From assembly GCA_018882835.1 (NCBI GenBank), contig VERE01000009.1, positions 16,694 to 80,693 of the forward strand: a stretch of DNA of 64,000 nt, in the 5' to 3' direction. Origin of the DNA: Limnohabitans sp. Lineage in GTDB: Bacteria; Pseudomonadota; Gammaproteobacteria; Burkholderiales; Burkholderiaceae_C. Shown piece by piece: positions 56,818 through 64,000 of the stretch. Position numbers and translations under genes: made by a program. The notes under the pieces were generated by a model. The model saw only the letters and a program-made list of their open reading frames with translations. It was not told the DNA's origin and made no database searches. Every line of letters starts with the position of its first letter. The stretch's first letter is position 1.

Positions 56818-57621
56818 TTAGCCTCGCAGGGTGGGGATGCGCTCCACCATCTCTTGGGCAAAGGCCACAAAGGCTTGGCTGCCCTTGGCAGAGGGGTCAA
56901 ACACCACACCCGGCAAACCATAACTGGGCGCCTCGGCCAAGCGGACGTTGCGCGGAATAATGGTGTTGAACACCTTGTCGCCAAAGTGTGCCTTGAGCTG
57001 GTCACTGACCTGCTGCTGCAAGGTGATGCGCGGGTCGAACATCACACGCAGCAAGCCAATCACTTTGAGGTCTCGGTTGAGGTTGGCATGCACCTGCTTG
57101 ATGGTGTTGACCAAATCGGTCAGCCCCTCCAGGGCAAAGTATTCACACTGCATGGGCACCACCACGCCATGGGCGCAACACAGGCCATTGAGGGTCAGCA
57201 TCGAAAGGGAGGGGGGGCAATCAATCAGAATAAAGTCGTACTCTGCGTCGACCTCGGCCAGGGCTTGCTTCAGCCTCTTTTCGCGTCGCTCCAGGCCAAC
57301 AAGCTCCACCTCTGCCCCGGCCAAATCGCGGTTGGCGCCCAGTACGTCGTAGGTAGGCTTGGCCTTTTGCGAGGGCGTTTCGCCCCATTGGCTGCGCACC
57401 CGGGCCTCGGCGACCGAAGCCGACTCCAGCAACACGTCGTAAACGCTGAGCGTCAATTGCCGCTTGTCCACTCCCGAGCCCATGGTGGCGTTGCCTTGCG
57501 GGTCGAGGTCGATCATCAGCACCCGCTGTCCCACTGCCGCCAGGCCCGCAGCAAGATTCACCGTGGTGGTGGTTTTTCCGACGCCGCCTTTTTGGTTGGC
57601 AATGCAAAAAATGTGAGCCAT
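56818..57621 (-). CDS. parA: Chromosome-partitioning ATPase ParA
   Basis: A 267-residue deviant-Walker ATPase (CIANQKGGVGKTTTTVNLAA; MIDLDPQGNATMGSG; DYDFILIDCPPSLSMLTLN would be motif B, seen as FILIDCPPSLSML) which, with ParB, segregates replicated origins. It keeps the signature lysine of the Walker A box. It is 26 bases downstream of the LysE gene. A degenerate hydrolase gene separates it from parB, a departure from the usual direct parA-parB pairing. Confidence 0.95.
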   Translation of the reverse strand: MAHIFCIANQKGGVGKTTTTVNLAAGLAAVGQRVLMIDLDPQGNATMGSGVDKRQLTLSVYDVLLESASVAEARVRSQWGETPSQKAKPTYDVLGANRDLAGAEVELVGLERREKRLKQALAEVDAEYDFILIDCPPSLSMLTLNGLCCAHGVVVPMQCEYFALEGLTDLVNTIKQVHANLNRDLKVIGLLRVMFDPRITLQQQVSDQLKAHFGDKVFNTIIPRNVRLAEAPSYGLPGVVFDPSAKGSQAFVAFAQEMVERIPTLRG

Positions 57622-57647
57622 TCAGGTCTTTCGGGGTCGTGATCGGT

Positions 57648-58262
57648 TTATTTGGACAAGGCCAGTTTCAGGCCAAAAGCAATCAGCAGGCTACCCGCGA
57701 TTTTGTTCAGCGCTCGGGACATCCAGGGCTGGGCCTGGATGCGCGCCGCCACTTTGTACGCCAGCACCACCAGCACCAAGCCGTACAAGAAGGTGAGGGC
57801 GGCAATGGTCAGCGCCATGAAGGCAAAGGTAAGCCAGCCTTGGTGCAGCTTCGGGTCCACAAACAAAGGAAAAAAAGCCATGTAAAAAACGATCGCCTTC
57901 GGGTTGAGCAAGGTGATGAGCATGGACTGGCGGAAGTATTGTCCGACCGCAATGTTCACCACCGGCGCTTCACCGGGTTGCGCCCGCAACATACGCCACC
58001 CCAGATAAGCCAAGTAGACTGCGCCCAGCCATTGCACCGCAAAGAAGATCGCGGGGGCGGCGGTCAACAAGGCGGCAACGCCGGCAACGGCAAGCCACAT
58101 CAGCACCTGGTCTCCGGCCATGATGCCCAAGGTGGAAGCCAAACCGCCACGTACACCGCCCTTGGCGGTGGAGGTCAACAACGCCAAATTGCCGGGGCCT
58201 GGAATCGCCAGAAACACCACGATGGCCAGCACAAATGCAGCGTAATCCGAAACCCCGAGCAT
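57648..58262 (-). CDS. LysE-family amino-acid exporter
   Basis: A 204-residue LysE/RhtB exporter, about six hydrophobic segments. The signature IPGPGNLALLTSTAKGGVRGGLASTLGI is at the N-terminus. The start ATG at 58262 has AAAGG upstream; an in-frame GTG one codon earlier is less likely. It lies between rsmG and parA in the mnmG-parB operon. The substrate, probably an amino acid, cannot be told. Confidence 0.88.
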   Translation of the reverse strand: MLGVSDYAAFVLAIVVFLAIPGPGNLALLTSTAKGGVRGGLASTLGIMAGDQVLMWLAVAGVAALLTAAPAIFFAVQWLGAVYLAYLGWRMLRAQPGEAPVVNIAVGQYFRQSMLITLLNPKAIVFYMAFFPLFVDPKLHQGWLTFAFMALTIAALTFLYGLVLVVLAYKVAARIQAQPWMSRALNKIAGSLLIAFGLKLALSK

Positions 58263-58291
58263 CACAACCTTTCAGCGGCAGAGTCCAGAGT

Positions 58292-58939
58292 TTAACTGTC
58301 TTGCGCCGCCAAACGCATCCACACGATGCAACGTTCTGCCGACAAATCGGGAACTGTCAACGGTTCCACGTGAAACACGTCCACATCCACCGGTAAGACC
58401 GCCAACTCTTCCTGCGGGCGCTTGCCTTTCATGGCCATCCATACGCCTTGTGGCGCCAAGGCTTGGCGCGAACCCTTCACAAAATCGGGCAGAGAAGAGA
58501 AGGCGCGGGAGCTGATGATGTCATAGGGCCCGGGCAAAGCTTCCACCCTGGCATGCAAGCCTTTCAGGTGCGGCAACCCCAAGGTCACCGCCACTTGTTG
58601 GATGAAGGCGGCTTTTTTGGCCACCGTGTCCACGCAAGTCACCATCAGGTCGGGGCAGGCGATGGCCAAGACCACCCCCGGCAGTCCGGCGCCCGATCCC
58701 ACGTCCAAAAGCGTGGCTCGGCCCGCCAAATGCTGGCGCAGCGGCCGCACGACCGCAAGGCTGTCCAACAGATGGTGTGTCAGCATCTCTTGTGGGTCGC
58801 GAACCGCCGTCAGGTTGTAAACCTGATTCCATTTCGCGATCAGCTCTTGGTAGGCCAACAACTGCGAAATTTGCGGGTCTGCCAAAACCAGGCCCAACTC
58901 TGCCAAGCCTTCTCGCAAACCTCGCTCCAACCCGGACAT
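58292..58939 (-). CDS. rsmG: 16S rRNA (guanine527-N7)-methyltransferase
   Basis: A 215-residue SAM-dependent methyltransferase of 16S rRNA G527 (GidB). The SAM motif is LDVGSGAGLPGVVLA, with NLTAVRDPQEMLTHHLLDSL upstream and SRAFSSLPDFVK later. Its ATG overlaps the mnmG stop by one base (TGATG), so it is translationally coupled to mnmG. A parS-like site lies within its 3' part at 58362-58377. Confidence 0.95.
   Translation of the reverse strand: MSGLERGLREGLAELGLVLADPQISQLLAYQELIAKWNQVYNLTAVRDPQEMLTHHLLDSLAVVRPLRQHLAGRATLLDVGSGAGLPGVVLAIACPDLMVTCVDTVAKKAAFIQQVAVTLGLPHLKGLHARVEALPGPYDIISSRAFSSLPDFVKGSRQALAPQGVWMAMKGKRPQEELAVLPVDVDVFHVEPLTVPDLSAERCIVWMRLAAQDS
58362..58377. other. parS-like site 1 (in rsmG)
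   Basis: GGTTCCACGTGAAACA differs from the parS consensus TGTTNCACGTGAAACA only at the first position. ParB made by the nearby parB would load here. Confidence 0.8.
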
Positions 58940-60897
58940 CAAGCTGCCACCTGGGTGTCTTCTGTCGCAAAGCCGCTGAAGCGCCCCCGTTTCAAATGAA
59001 TCAGAAGCAAAGAGATCGCCGCCGGCGTGATGCCGGAAATGCGCGAAGCCTGACCCAAGGTTTCGGGGCGATGTCGGCTGAGCTTTTGGCGAACCTCGAT
59101 GCTCAGGGCGGAAATCTGCATGTAATCCAGCGCTTCGGGCAAACGCAAGTTTTCATAATAGGACGCCCGCTGTACTTCATCCCGCTGCCGTCCAATGTAG
59201 CCCGCGTACTTGGCGGCAATTTCAACCTGCTCCACCACGGTTTCACGTGAAACAGGATCCAGTGCCTCCAACTCGGCACTGACAAACCGCCCCTGCGCCA
59301 GGGTCATGAGATCTGCGTGCCGAACGCCGGGTCGGCGTAGCAAATCGCCGAGGTTGTACTCTCGCTCAATGGCCTTGCCCAACACTCGCTCAGTTTCTTG
59401 CGCCGGCAAGTTGCGAGGGTTGATCCAGATCGACTTCAAGCGCTCGGTTTCACGTGAAACAGCATCTCGTTTGCGACAGAACGCATCCCAGCGCTCGTCA
59501 TCGACCAAACCCATTTGTCGCCCAACCTCGGTCAAGCGCATGTCAGCGTTGTCCTCTCGCAACTGCAACCGGAACTCGGCACGGCTGGTGAACATACGGT
59601 AGGGCTCGGTGACACCTTTGGTGATCAGGTCGTCCACCAACACACCCAGGTAAGCCTGGTCACGTGATGGCACCCATGGACCTTCCCCGCGGCATTGCAA
59701 AGCGGCATTGATGCCAGCAAAAAGCCCCTGCGCCGCCGCCTCTTCATAACCCGTCGTGCCATTGATTTGGCCGGCAAAGAACAAACCATGAATGGATCGG
59801 GTTTCGAAGTGCGACGTCAGCCCACGGGGATCAAAATAGTCGTACTCGATGGCATAGCCAGGACGCAAAATATGCGCGTTCTCCAGCCCTTTCATGGATC
59901 GAACCAAGGCATACTGAATGTCGAAGGGCAGGCTGGTGCTGATGCCGTTAGGGTAGACCTCATGGGTGTTCAAACCCTCGGGCTCCAGGAAAATTTGATG
60001 GCTTTCCTTGTCGGCAAACCGGTTGATCTTGTCCTCCACGCTGGGGCAATAGCGCGGTCCCACGCCTTCAATTTTCCCGGTGAACATGGGGCTGCGGTCA
60101 AACCCGGAGCGGATGATCTCGTGGGTTCGCTCATTGGTATGGGTGATCCAGCAAGGCACTTGTTGCGGATGCATGGCCGGTCGCCCCAAGAAACTGAACA
60201 CCGGCACCTCGCCCGGCAAGCCCCCGGGCATGCCATCACCAGGTTGCTCGGTGCATTGCGAAAAGTCGATGGTGCGGCCGTCCAGGCGCGGTGGCGTGCC
60301 GGTTTTCAGGCGGCCTTGGGGGAGCTTCAACTCCTTCAGCCGCGCACTCAACGAAACGGCGGGCGGGTCGCCCGCGCGCCCGCCCGGATGGTTGTTCAGG
60401 CCAACGTGTATCTTGCCGTCCAGAAACGTGCCCGCCGTCAGCACCACGGCGCGCGCACGAAAGCGAATGCCCACCTGCGTGATGGCGCCAGCGACGCGGT
60501 CGCCCTCAACGATCAGATCGTCCACCGCTTGTTGAAACAGCCACAGGTTGGGCTGGTTTTCCAGGCGCCGGCGGATCGCTGCTTTGTAAAGGATGCGATC
60601 GGCTTGCGCACGGGTGGCACGCACGGCCGGCCCCTTGGAGCTGTTGAGGATGCGAAACTGAATGCCCCCTTCATCGGTGGCCAGCGCCATGGCACCGCCC
60701 AGGGCGTCGATCTCTTTGACCAAATGGCCTTTGCCAATCCCCCCGATCGAGGGGTTGCAGCTCATTTGCCCCAGGGTTTCAATGTTGTGACTCAACAGCA
60801 GGGTCTTCGAGCCCATGCGCGCGGCCGCCAGCGCGGCCTCGGTGCCGGCATGGCCGCCACCCACGACAATGATGTCAAATGCTTCTGGATACCACAT
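58939..60897 (-). CDS. mnmG: tRNA uridine-5-carboxymethylaminomethyl modification enzyme
   Basis: A 652-residue FAD enzyme (GidA) that, with MnmE, installs the cmnm group at wobble U34. FAD motif [21 protein letters not shown] at the N-terminus, [19 protein letters not shown], and a late helical domain. MnmA, also in this window, thiolates the same uridine. The start ATG 60897 (MWYPEAFD) overlaps the stop of the upstream toxin gene by one base (TGATG), so a toxin-antitoxin pair is joined to it. Two parS-like sites lie inside the gene. Confidence 0.96.
   Translation of the reverse strand: MWYPEAFDIIVVGGGHAGTEAALAAARMGSKTLLLSHNIETLGQMSCNPSIGGIGKGHLVKEIDALGGAMALATDEGGIQFRILNSSKGPAVRATRAQADRILYKAAIRRRLENQPNLWLFQQAVDDLIVEGDRVAGAITQVGIRFRARAVVLTAGTFLDGKIHVGLNNHPGGRAGDPPAVSLSARLKELKLPQGRLKTGTPPRLDGRTIDFSQCTEQPGDGMPGGLPGEVPVFSFLGRPAMHPQQVPCWITHTNERTHEIIRSGFDRSPMFTGKIEGVGPRYCPSVEDKINRFADKESHQIFLEPEGLNTHEVYPNGISTSLPFDIQYALVRSMKGLENAHILRPGYAIEYDYFDPRGLTSHFETRSIHGLFFAGQINGTTGYEEAAAQGLFAGINAALQCRGEGPWVPSRDQAYLGVLVDDLITKGVTEPYRMFTSRAEFRLQLREDNADMRLTEVGRQMGLVDDERWDAFCRKRDAVSRETERLKSIWINPRNLPAQETERVLGKAIEREYNLGDLLRRPGVRHADLMTLAQGRFVSAELEALDPVSRETVVEQVEIAAKYAGYIGRQRDEVQRASYYENLRLPEALDYMQISALSIEVRQKLSRHRPETLGQASRISGITPAAISLLLIHLKRGRFSGFATEDTQVAA
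59239..59254. other. parS-like site 2 (in mnmG)
   Basis: GGTTTCACGTGAAACA matches parS at 15 of 16 positions, including a perfect 14-base palindrome. Confidence 0.88.
59446..59461. other. parS-like site 3 (in mnmG)
   Basis: GGTTTCACGTGAAACA, identical to site 2 and 207 bases from it. Clustering of three such sites near parAB is typical of the centromere region close to oriC. Confidence 0.88.
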
Positions 60898-61352
60898 CAC
60901 ACAGGTCCTTTCAGTTCTTCCAGCAGGCACTCTGTGGGCACCCCCAAATCACGGGCCAGACGTGCTTGGCGCCGATCGGCTGTGACAAACAAATCTGCGC
61001 GGGCCACCCGGGCCGATGCCACCTGGATCGCATCCAGGCCTTGCACGGGCTGACGCTCCAGTGCCTCCAGGGCTTGGCGCTCCACGCGCGCATCCAGGGG
61101 CACCAGGGTCATGTCGGCAAAGTCTTGGGCCAGGCGTGCTTTCACCCGCTGGTAGTCCGCCGCCGACAGCGCGCCCTCGTGGTGGCGCCGTGACAAGGCC
61201 GCGGCCAATTCGGCTTTGCAATGGGAGGTGACCAGCAACTCGGTGGCGCGGGCACACAAATCCTGCACACGGTCATGTCCTGGCTCTTGGGCATAACGGG
61301 GCGTCAGCGCGGAGGCGTCGAACATCACGCGCAAGGGCTGGGCAGGGGTCAT
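60897..61352 (-). CDS. PIN-domain toxin (VapC-like ribonuclease)
   Basis: A 151-residue PIN-domain protein. The acidic site that binds Mg is visible as Asp12 (VMFDASAL), Glu48 (CKAELAAAL), Asp107 ([10 protein letters not shown]) and Asp126 (FVTADRRQ). VapC toxins usually cleave tRNA or rRNA. It begins inside the antitoxin stop (ATGA), and its own stop overlaps the mnmG start, giving one continuous antitoxin-toxin-mnmG unit. The length is a little above the usual 130-140. Confidence 0.85.
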   Translation of the reverse strand: MTPAQPLRVMFDASALTPRYAQEPGHDRVQDLCARATELLVTSHCKAELAAALSRRHHEGALSAADYQRVKARLAQDFADMTLVPLDARVERQALEALERQPVQGLDAIQVASARVARADLFVTADRRQARLARDLGVPTECLLEELKGPV

Positions 61353-61588
61353 GCACCCATCTCCCGCTCATGCAACACGGCTTGGGCCAACGAAGCCTGG
61401 GGCGGCAAGGCAACAGGGTCAAAGGGCTGCTTCCAGCTGGGTTGTCTGGCCACAGGGGTGTCTTGGACCGGCACCAGGTCGGCAACAGGCTTGCCGTGTC
61501 GCAAGATCCTGACGGTCTCGCCCTGTTGCACCAGGTCAATGATGCTGGAGATGTCCGCGCGCAGGGCGCTCAAAGGCAGAGCTTGCAT
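61349..61588 (-). CDS. Phd/YefM-type antitoxin
   Basis: A 79-residue protein with the Phd/YefM fold pattern: MQALPLSALRADISSIIDLVQQGETVRIL followed by RHGKPVADLVPV, then a loose C-terminal tail rich in Pro and Ala that would wrap the toxin. The open frame extends to 61657, but ATG 61588 gives the normal N-terminus and lies just after a TGTACA operator. It overlaps the PIN toxin gene by four bases. The antitoxin family is Phd-like although the toxin is VapC-like. Confidence 0.8.
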   Translation of the reverse strand: MQALPLSALRADISSIIDLVQQGETVRILRHGKPVADLVPVQDTPVARQPSWKQPFDPVALPPQASLAQAVLHEREMGA

Positions 61589-61616
61589 TTTGTACAAATC
61601 GTTTATTTTTGTACAT
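61589..61616. promoter_or_regulatory. Toxin-antitoxin operator
   Basis: TTTGTACAAA (61589-61598, a perfect palindrome) and TTTGTACATT (61608-61617) repeat around TGTACA, together also forming a larger dyad. A TAAAAT -10 on the minus strand (61620-61615) overlaps the second repeat. This is the expected layout for autorepression by the antitoxin. Confidence 0.65.
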
Positions 61617-61701
61617 TTTAACCCGAAGCCCTCGGCACCTCCGAGACTGGCGTCCAAAGCCTATGCATGACACAATGATTTCCACAAAACAGGAGACATG
61701 C

Positions 61702-62469
61702 ATGCACATCCCTTCATTGAAAGAGTTGGTCACCGAGGAAGAGTGGGCCCTGCGCTGTGACCTGGCGGCGTGCTACCGTTTGGTGGCGGCCTTTGGCTGG
61801 AGCGACCTGGTCTTCACCCACATCAGCGTGCGGCTGCCCGAGTCCGTGTCGGGTCACGACCACCAATTCCTGATCAATCCCTACGGCCTGATGTTTGACG
61901 AAATCACGGCTTCCAGCCTGATCAAGGTGGACATGCAATGCAACAAATTGCAAGCGTCCGCATTCCCCGTCAACCCCGCAGGCTTCACCATTCACAGCGC
62001 GCTGCATGCCGCGCGCCCCGATGTGCAGTGCGTGTTGCACACCCACACCCGCGCAGGCGTGGCGGTCAGCGCGTTGAAGTGCGGCGTGCTCCCGATCAGC
62101 CAGCAGTCCACCTTTGTCGTCTCCTCGCTGGCCTACCACGATTATGAAGGTGTGGCCCTGCGGGCAGACGAGATCCCGCGCCTGCAAGCCGACATGGGTG
62201 ACAAAAACTTTTTAATGCTGCGCAACCATGGCCTGTTGACCGTTGGTGCCTCGATTCCCGCGGCCTTCCTCAACATGTACACCTTTGAAAACACCTGTCA
62301 GATACAGGTGACCGCGCAAGCCTGTGGCGAGCTGATTGAAGTGAACCCGGACATCATGCGTGACATGCCCCAGGTCATGCGCATCGCCACCGCAGGGCAA
62401 GGCCCCGCCATTGCCTGGCCAGCCTTGCTTCGCAAACTCGATCGGCTCGACCCCAGCTACAAAACCTGA
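61702..62469 (+). CDS. Class II aldolase/adducin-family protein
   Basis: A 255-residue zinc aldolase-fold protein. Metal-binding histidines are in CVLHTHTRAGVAVS and the late LRNHGLLTVG; the N-terminal LAACYRLVAAFGWSDLVFTHISVRLPE is typical of the family. Relatives act on sugar phosphates (fuculose-1-phosphate, ribulose-5-phosphate) or other carbonyls; the substrate here is unknown. AGGAGA precedes ATG 61702; earlier in-frame Met codons lack such a signal. It is divergent from the toxin-antitoxin pair. Confidence 0.83.
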   Translation: MHIPSLKELVTEEEWALRCDLAACYRLVAAFGWSDLVFTHISVRLPESVSGHDHQFLINPYGLMFDEITASSLIKVDMQCNKLQASAFPVNPAGFTIHSALHAARPDVQCVLHTHTRAGVAVSALKCGVLPISQQSTFVVSSLAYHDYEGVALRADEIPRLQADMGDKNFLMLRNHGLLTVGASIPAAFLNMYTFENTCQIQVTAQACGELIEVNPDIMRDMPQVMRIATAGQGPAIAWPALLRKLDRLDPSYKT

Positions 62470-62480
62470 CCCGCTTGCGC

Positions 62481-62496
62481 GGCCCCCTAAGGGGCC
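62481..62496. terminator. Stem-loop between convergent aldolase and MFS genes
   Basis: GGCCCC (62481-62486) pairs with GGGGCC (62491-62496) around CTAA. It follows the aldolase stop by 11 bases and precedes, on the other strand, the end of the MFS gene. No T-tract is present, so its role as terminator is uncertain. Confidence 0.35.
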
Positions 62497-62549
62497 TAGG
62501 CATCCTCGGCGCATGAGAACGCCGCGCTTTGCTCGCGATGGCAAGAGGG

Positions 62550-63725
62550 TTAGGCCAGAGGTTTTTGGCGCCAGGCCAGGGCGGTGCCCAGCCACAGCAC
62601 AGCCGCCGAGACCAGCAGGCCCCGGGCCAAGCCGCCCGGACCGTCGGCAATCCAGCCCACCCAAGTGGGTCCCAAAATTTGACCGACCGCAAAGACCACG
62701 GTGAACACCGTGATGCCATGAGCCCATTCGGCCGCCGGCAGGTTGTGACGCACCCATGCGGTGGTCGAGGCCACCACGGACAAAAAGACACCACCGAACA
62801 ACAACCCGGAGAATATCAGCGCAAGTGGGTGAGGGGTCAGCGCAGGGATCACGGTGGCCACCCCCAGCAAGGCATTGAGCAAGGCCAGGGCCTGCCCCTC
62901 CCGGTATCGATCCAACAAGCCCGCCCAAATTCGGGAGGATGCCACCACCGCCAAACCCAAACAGGCATAGAAAAGCGTCAGGCCTTGCGGACCAACACCA
63001 TGCTCGCGCAACATGGCAATGACAAAGGTCATGTAGCCGATATAACCCACCCCAAAACACCCATAGCCGGTCAACGCCGGGACATAACGCCGCCAAGGTG
63101 TCCACAGCTGGGCCTCAGCCGCAATGGTCGCTGCGGCAGCCGGCGCCTCGTGCAGTCGCAGAACCGGCCGCCACAACACCAGCGTGGCCAGCGCGCAGGA
63201 CATCGCCAGCCACCACCACGCATGCGCCCAATGCCCACCCCATGCCAGCGCTTGTGGAACCAACAGTGCAGAGACCGCAATGCCCCAGCCGGTCCCGCCG
63301 TAATACAAACCCAACAGCCAGCCACTTCGCTCAGGATGACGCGAGGCCAGACGCGCCACCAACAGCCCTCCCGTCACAAACACCCAAGCGCTGGCCACAC
63401 CCGCCAACAGGCGTTGCAACAGCAGCGGCAGCGGCTCGCGGAAAAAACCGCTGGCGGCCATGAACACGGTGGCGAAAACGGCCCCCCAGAGCATCAGGCG
63501 CGCAGGCCCCTGACGGCGCAGCAACATCGGAGCAGTTAACGCACCCAACAAATAACCCACGGCATTGGCCGTGTTCATCGCGCCGGCCAAGGTATAGGTC
63601 CAGGCCAAGTCTTCCCGCATAATGGGCAGCAGCAAGCCGTAGGCAAAGCGCGTGATCCCTAAGGAGACCGCCGCCCCCAAGGACAAAATGGCCGCCAGCA
63701 AGACGGGACGGGCGGCCAGGGTCAT
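62550..63725 (-). CDS. YbfB/YjiJ-family MFS transporter
   Basis: A 391-residue major facilitator protein with about twelve hydrophobic segments. The N-terminal stretch LGAAVSLGITRFAYGLLLPIMREDLAWTYTLAGAMNTANAVGYLLGAL is typical of the YbfB/YjiJ group (shown to identify, key part ITRFAYGLLLP). The substrate is unknown. Its ATG overlaps the stop of the sensor-kinase gene upstream (TCAT on the plus strand), so it may be under the same two-component operon. Confidence 0.83.
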   Translation of the reverse strand: MTLAARPVLLAAILSLGAAVSLGITRFAYGLLLPIMREDLAWTYTLAGAMNTANAVGYLLGALTAPMLLRRQGPARLMLWGAVFATVFMAASGFFREPLPLLLQRLLAGVASAWVFVTGGLLVARLASRHPERSGWLLGLYYGGTGWGIAVSALLVPQALAWGGHWAHAWWWLAMSCALATLVLWRPVLRLHEAPAAAATIAAEAQLWTPWRRYVPALTGYGCFGVGYIGYMTFVIAMLREHGVGPQGLTLFYACLGLAVVASSRIWAGLLDRYREGQALALLNALLGVATVIPALTPHPLALIFSGLLFGGVFLSVVASTTAWVRHNLPAAEWAHGITVFTVVFAVGQILGPTWVGWIADGPGGLARGLLVSAAVLWLGTALAWRQKPLA

Positions 63726-64000
63726 GCCTCACCTTCACCGCTGGCCACTTGCGCAAACTGCAGGTTCAGCTTCAAACCCACACCGCCATCGCCGGGCTGC
63801 AAAGAAAGCGTGGCCCCCATCAGCCGGGCGTATTCCGAAACTATCGCTAAGCCCAAACCAGACCCTCTCTTGAGGGCCTCCCCGGCCTGGCCTTGCGACC
63901 AACGTTGCATGACCCGCTGTCGCTGATCCGCGGAAATGCCAGGGCCGTTGTCTTGCACGCTGAGAAGAACATGTAGATGGCTTTGCACCACCGAGACCGT
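63722..64000 (-). CDS. Sensor histidine kinase, C-terminal part (5' end outside window)
   Basis: The last 92 codons of a histidine kinase. The ATPase domain shows the G1 box DNGPGIS, the F-box area RWSQGQAGEALKRGSGLGLAIVSEYARLMG with the G2 box GSGLGLAIV, and the terminal sheet. The QseC/TctE-like spacing fits an OmpR-type two-component partner. The sensor and dimerisation domains lie beyond base 64000. Confidence 0.85.
   Translation of the reverse strand, partial: TVSVVQSHLHVLLSVQDNGPGISADQRQRVMQRWSQGQAGEALKRGSGLGLAIVSEYARLMGATLSLQPGDGGVGLKLNLQFAQVASGEGEA

Noticed and set aside
59650..59665. CACGTG near 59656 as a fourth parS site
   Set aside because: Only the core hexamer plus two bases match; the flanking GTTTC/GAAAC arms are absent.

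Overview
The window reads as chromosomal core sequence of a betaproteobacterium. Gene order and protein families (pyk-fba-purC-purE-purK-sua5, a metH gene split in two, TorF porin-glnK-amtB, mnmG-rsmG-lysE-parA-parB, GTP-type PckG, PduO-type adenosyltransferase) point to Burkholderiales, most likely Comamonadaceae of the freshwater Limnohabitans/Rhodoferax type; the genus is inference. I see no rRNA, tRNA, CRISPR, prophage or insertion sequence. The region is dense: no gap exceeds about 270 bases, several convergent genes overlap at their 3' ends, and many operon neighbours share ATGA or TGATG junctions.

Layout. 1-7 kb: end of pyruvate kinase, class II aldolase, purine genes purC/purE/purK with a thioredoxin-TPR chaperedoxin (cnoX) on the other strand, and Sua5. 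7-18 kb: an SGNH-like lipoprotein that appears catalytically dead, PBP4 (dacB) divergent from tsaB-rimI-udg, an EamA exporter, pyrF, uvrA, an MFS transporter and ssb. 18-27 kb: the main accessory locus, a sugar-type catabolic cluster with a GntR regulator, a Gfo/Idh/MocA enzyme, an SsuD-like flavin monooxygenase, an aldo-keto reductase, a full ABC sugar importer and a mutarotase. This composition matches the sulfolytic sulfoquinovose (sulfo-SMO) pathway, with an NAD-dependent glycosidase candidate in place of the usual GH31 sulfoquinovosidase. 27-30 kb: amtB-glnK-porin with a sigma-54 promoter and an NtrC-like site. 30-42 kb: comM, an MFS gene, split metH, rhodanese, recQ, a thioesterase and pckG with a terminator-like leader. 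42-55 kb: LysR regulators, PhoD, mnmA, glutaryl-CoA dehydrogenase, acetoacetyl-CoA synthetase, a lactonase-like/cyclase pair, a cobalamin adenosyltransferase, a TauE/SafE permease and a D-lactate dehydrogenase-like flavoprotein. 55-61 kb: parB, a degenerate RBBP9-like protein, parA, lysE, rsmG and mnmG with three parS-like sites, so the replication origin is probably near. 61-64 kb: a Phd/VapC-type toxin-antitoxin pair joined to mnmG, a class II aldolase, a YbfB-type MFS protein and the end of a histidine kinase.

The most notable signals are the sulfoquinovose-like cluster; a recurrent promoter layout in which a -10 hexamer sits exactly six bases before the ATG, implying leaderless mRNAs for about eight genes; a perfect 32-bp palindrome that contains both divergent start codons of dacB and tsaB; a 13-bp stem plus T-run in the pckG leader; and two hydrolase-fold proteins that have lost their catalytic residues.
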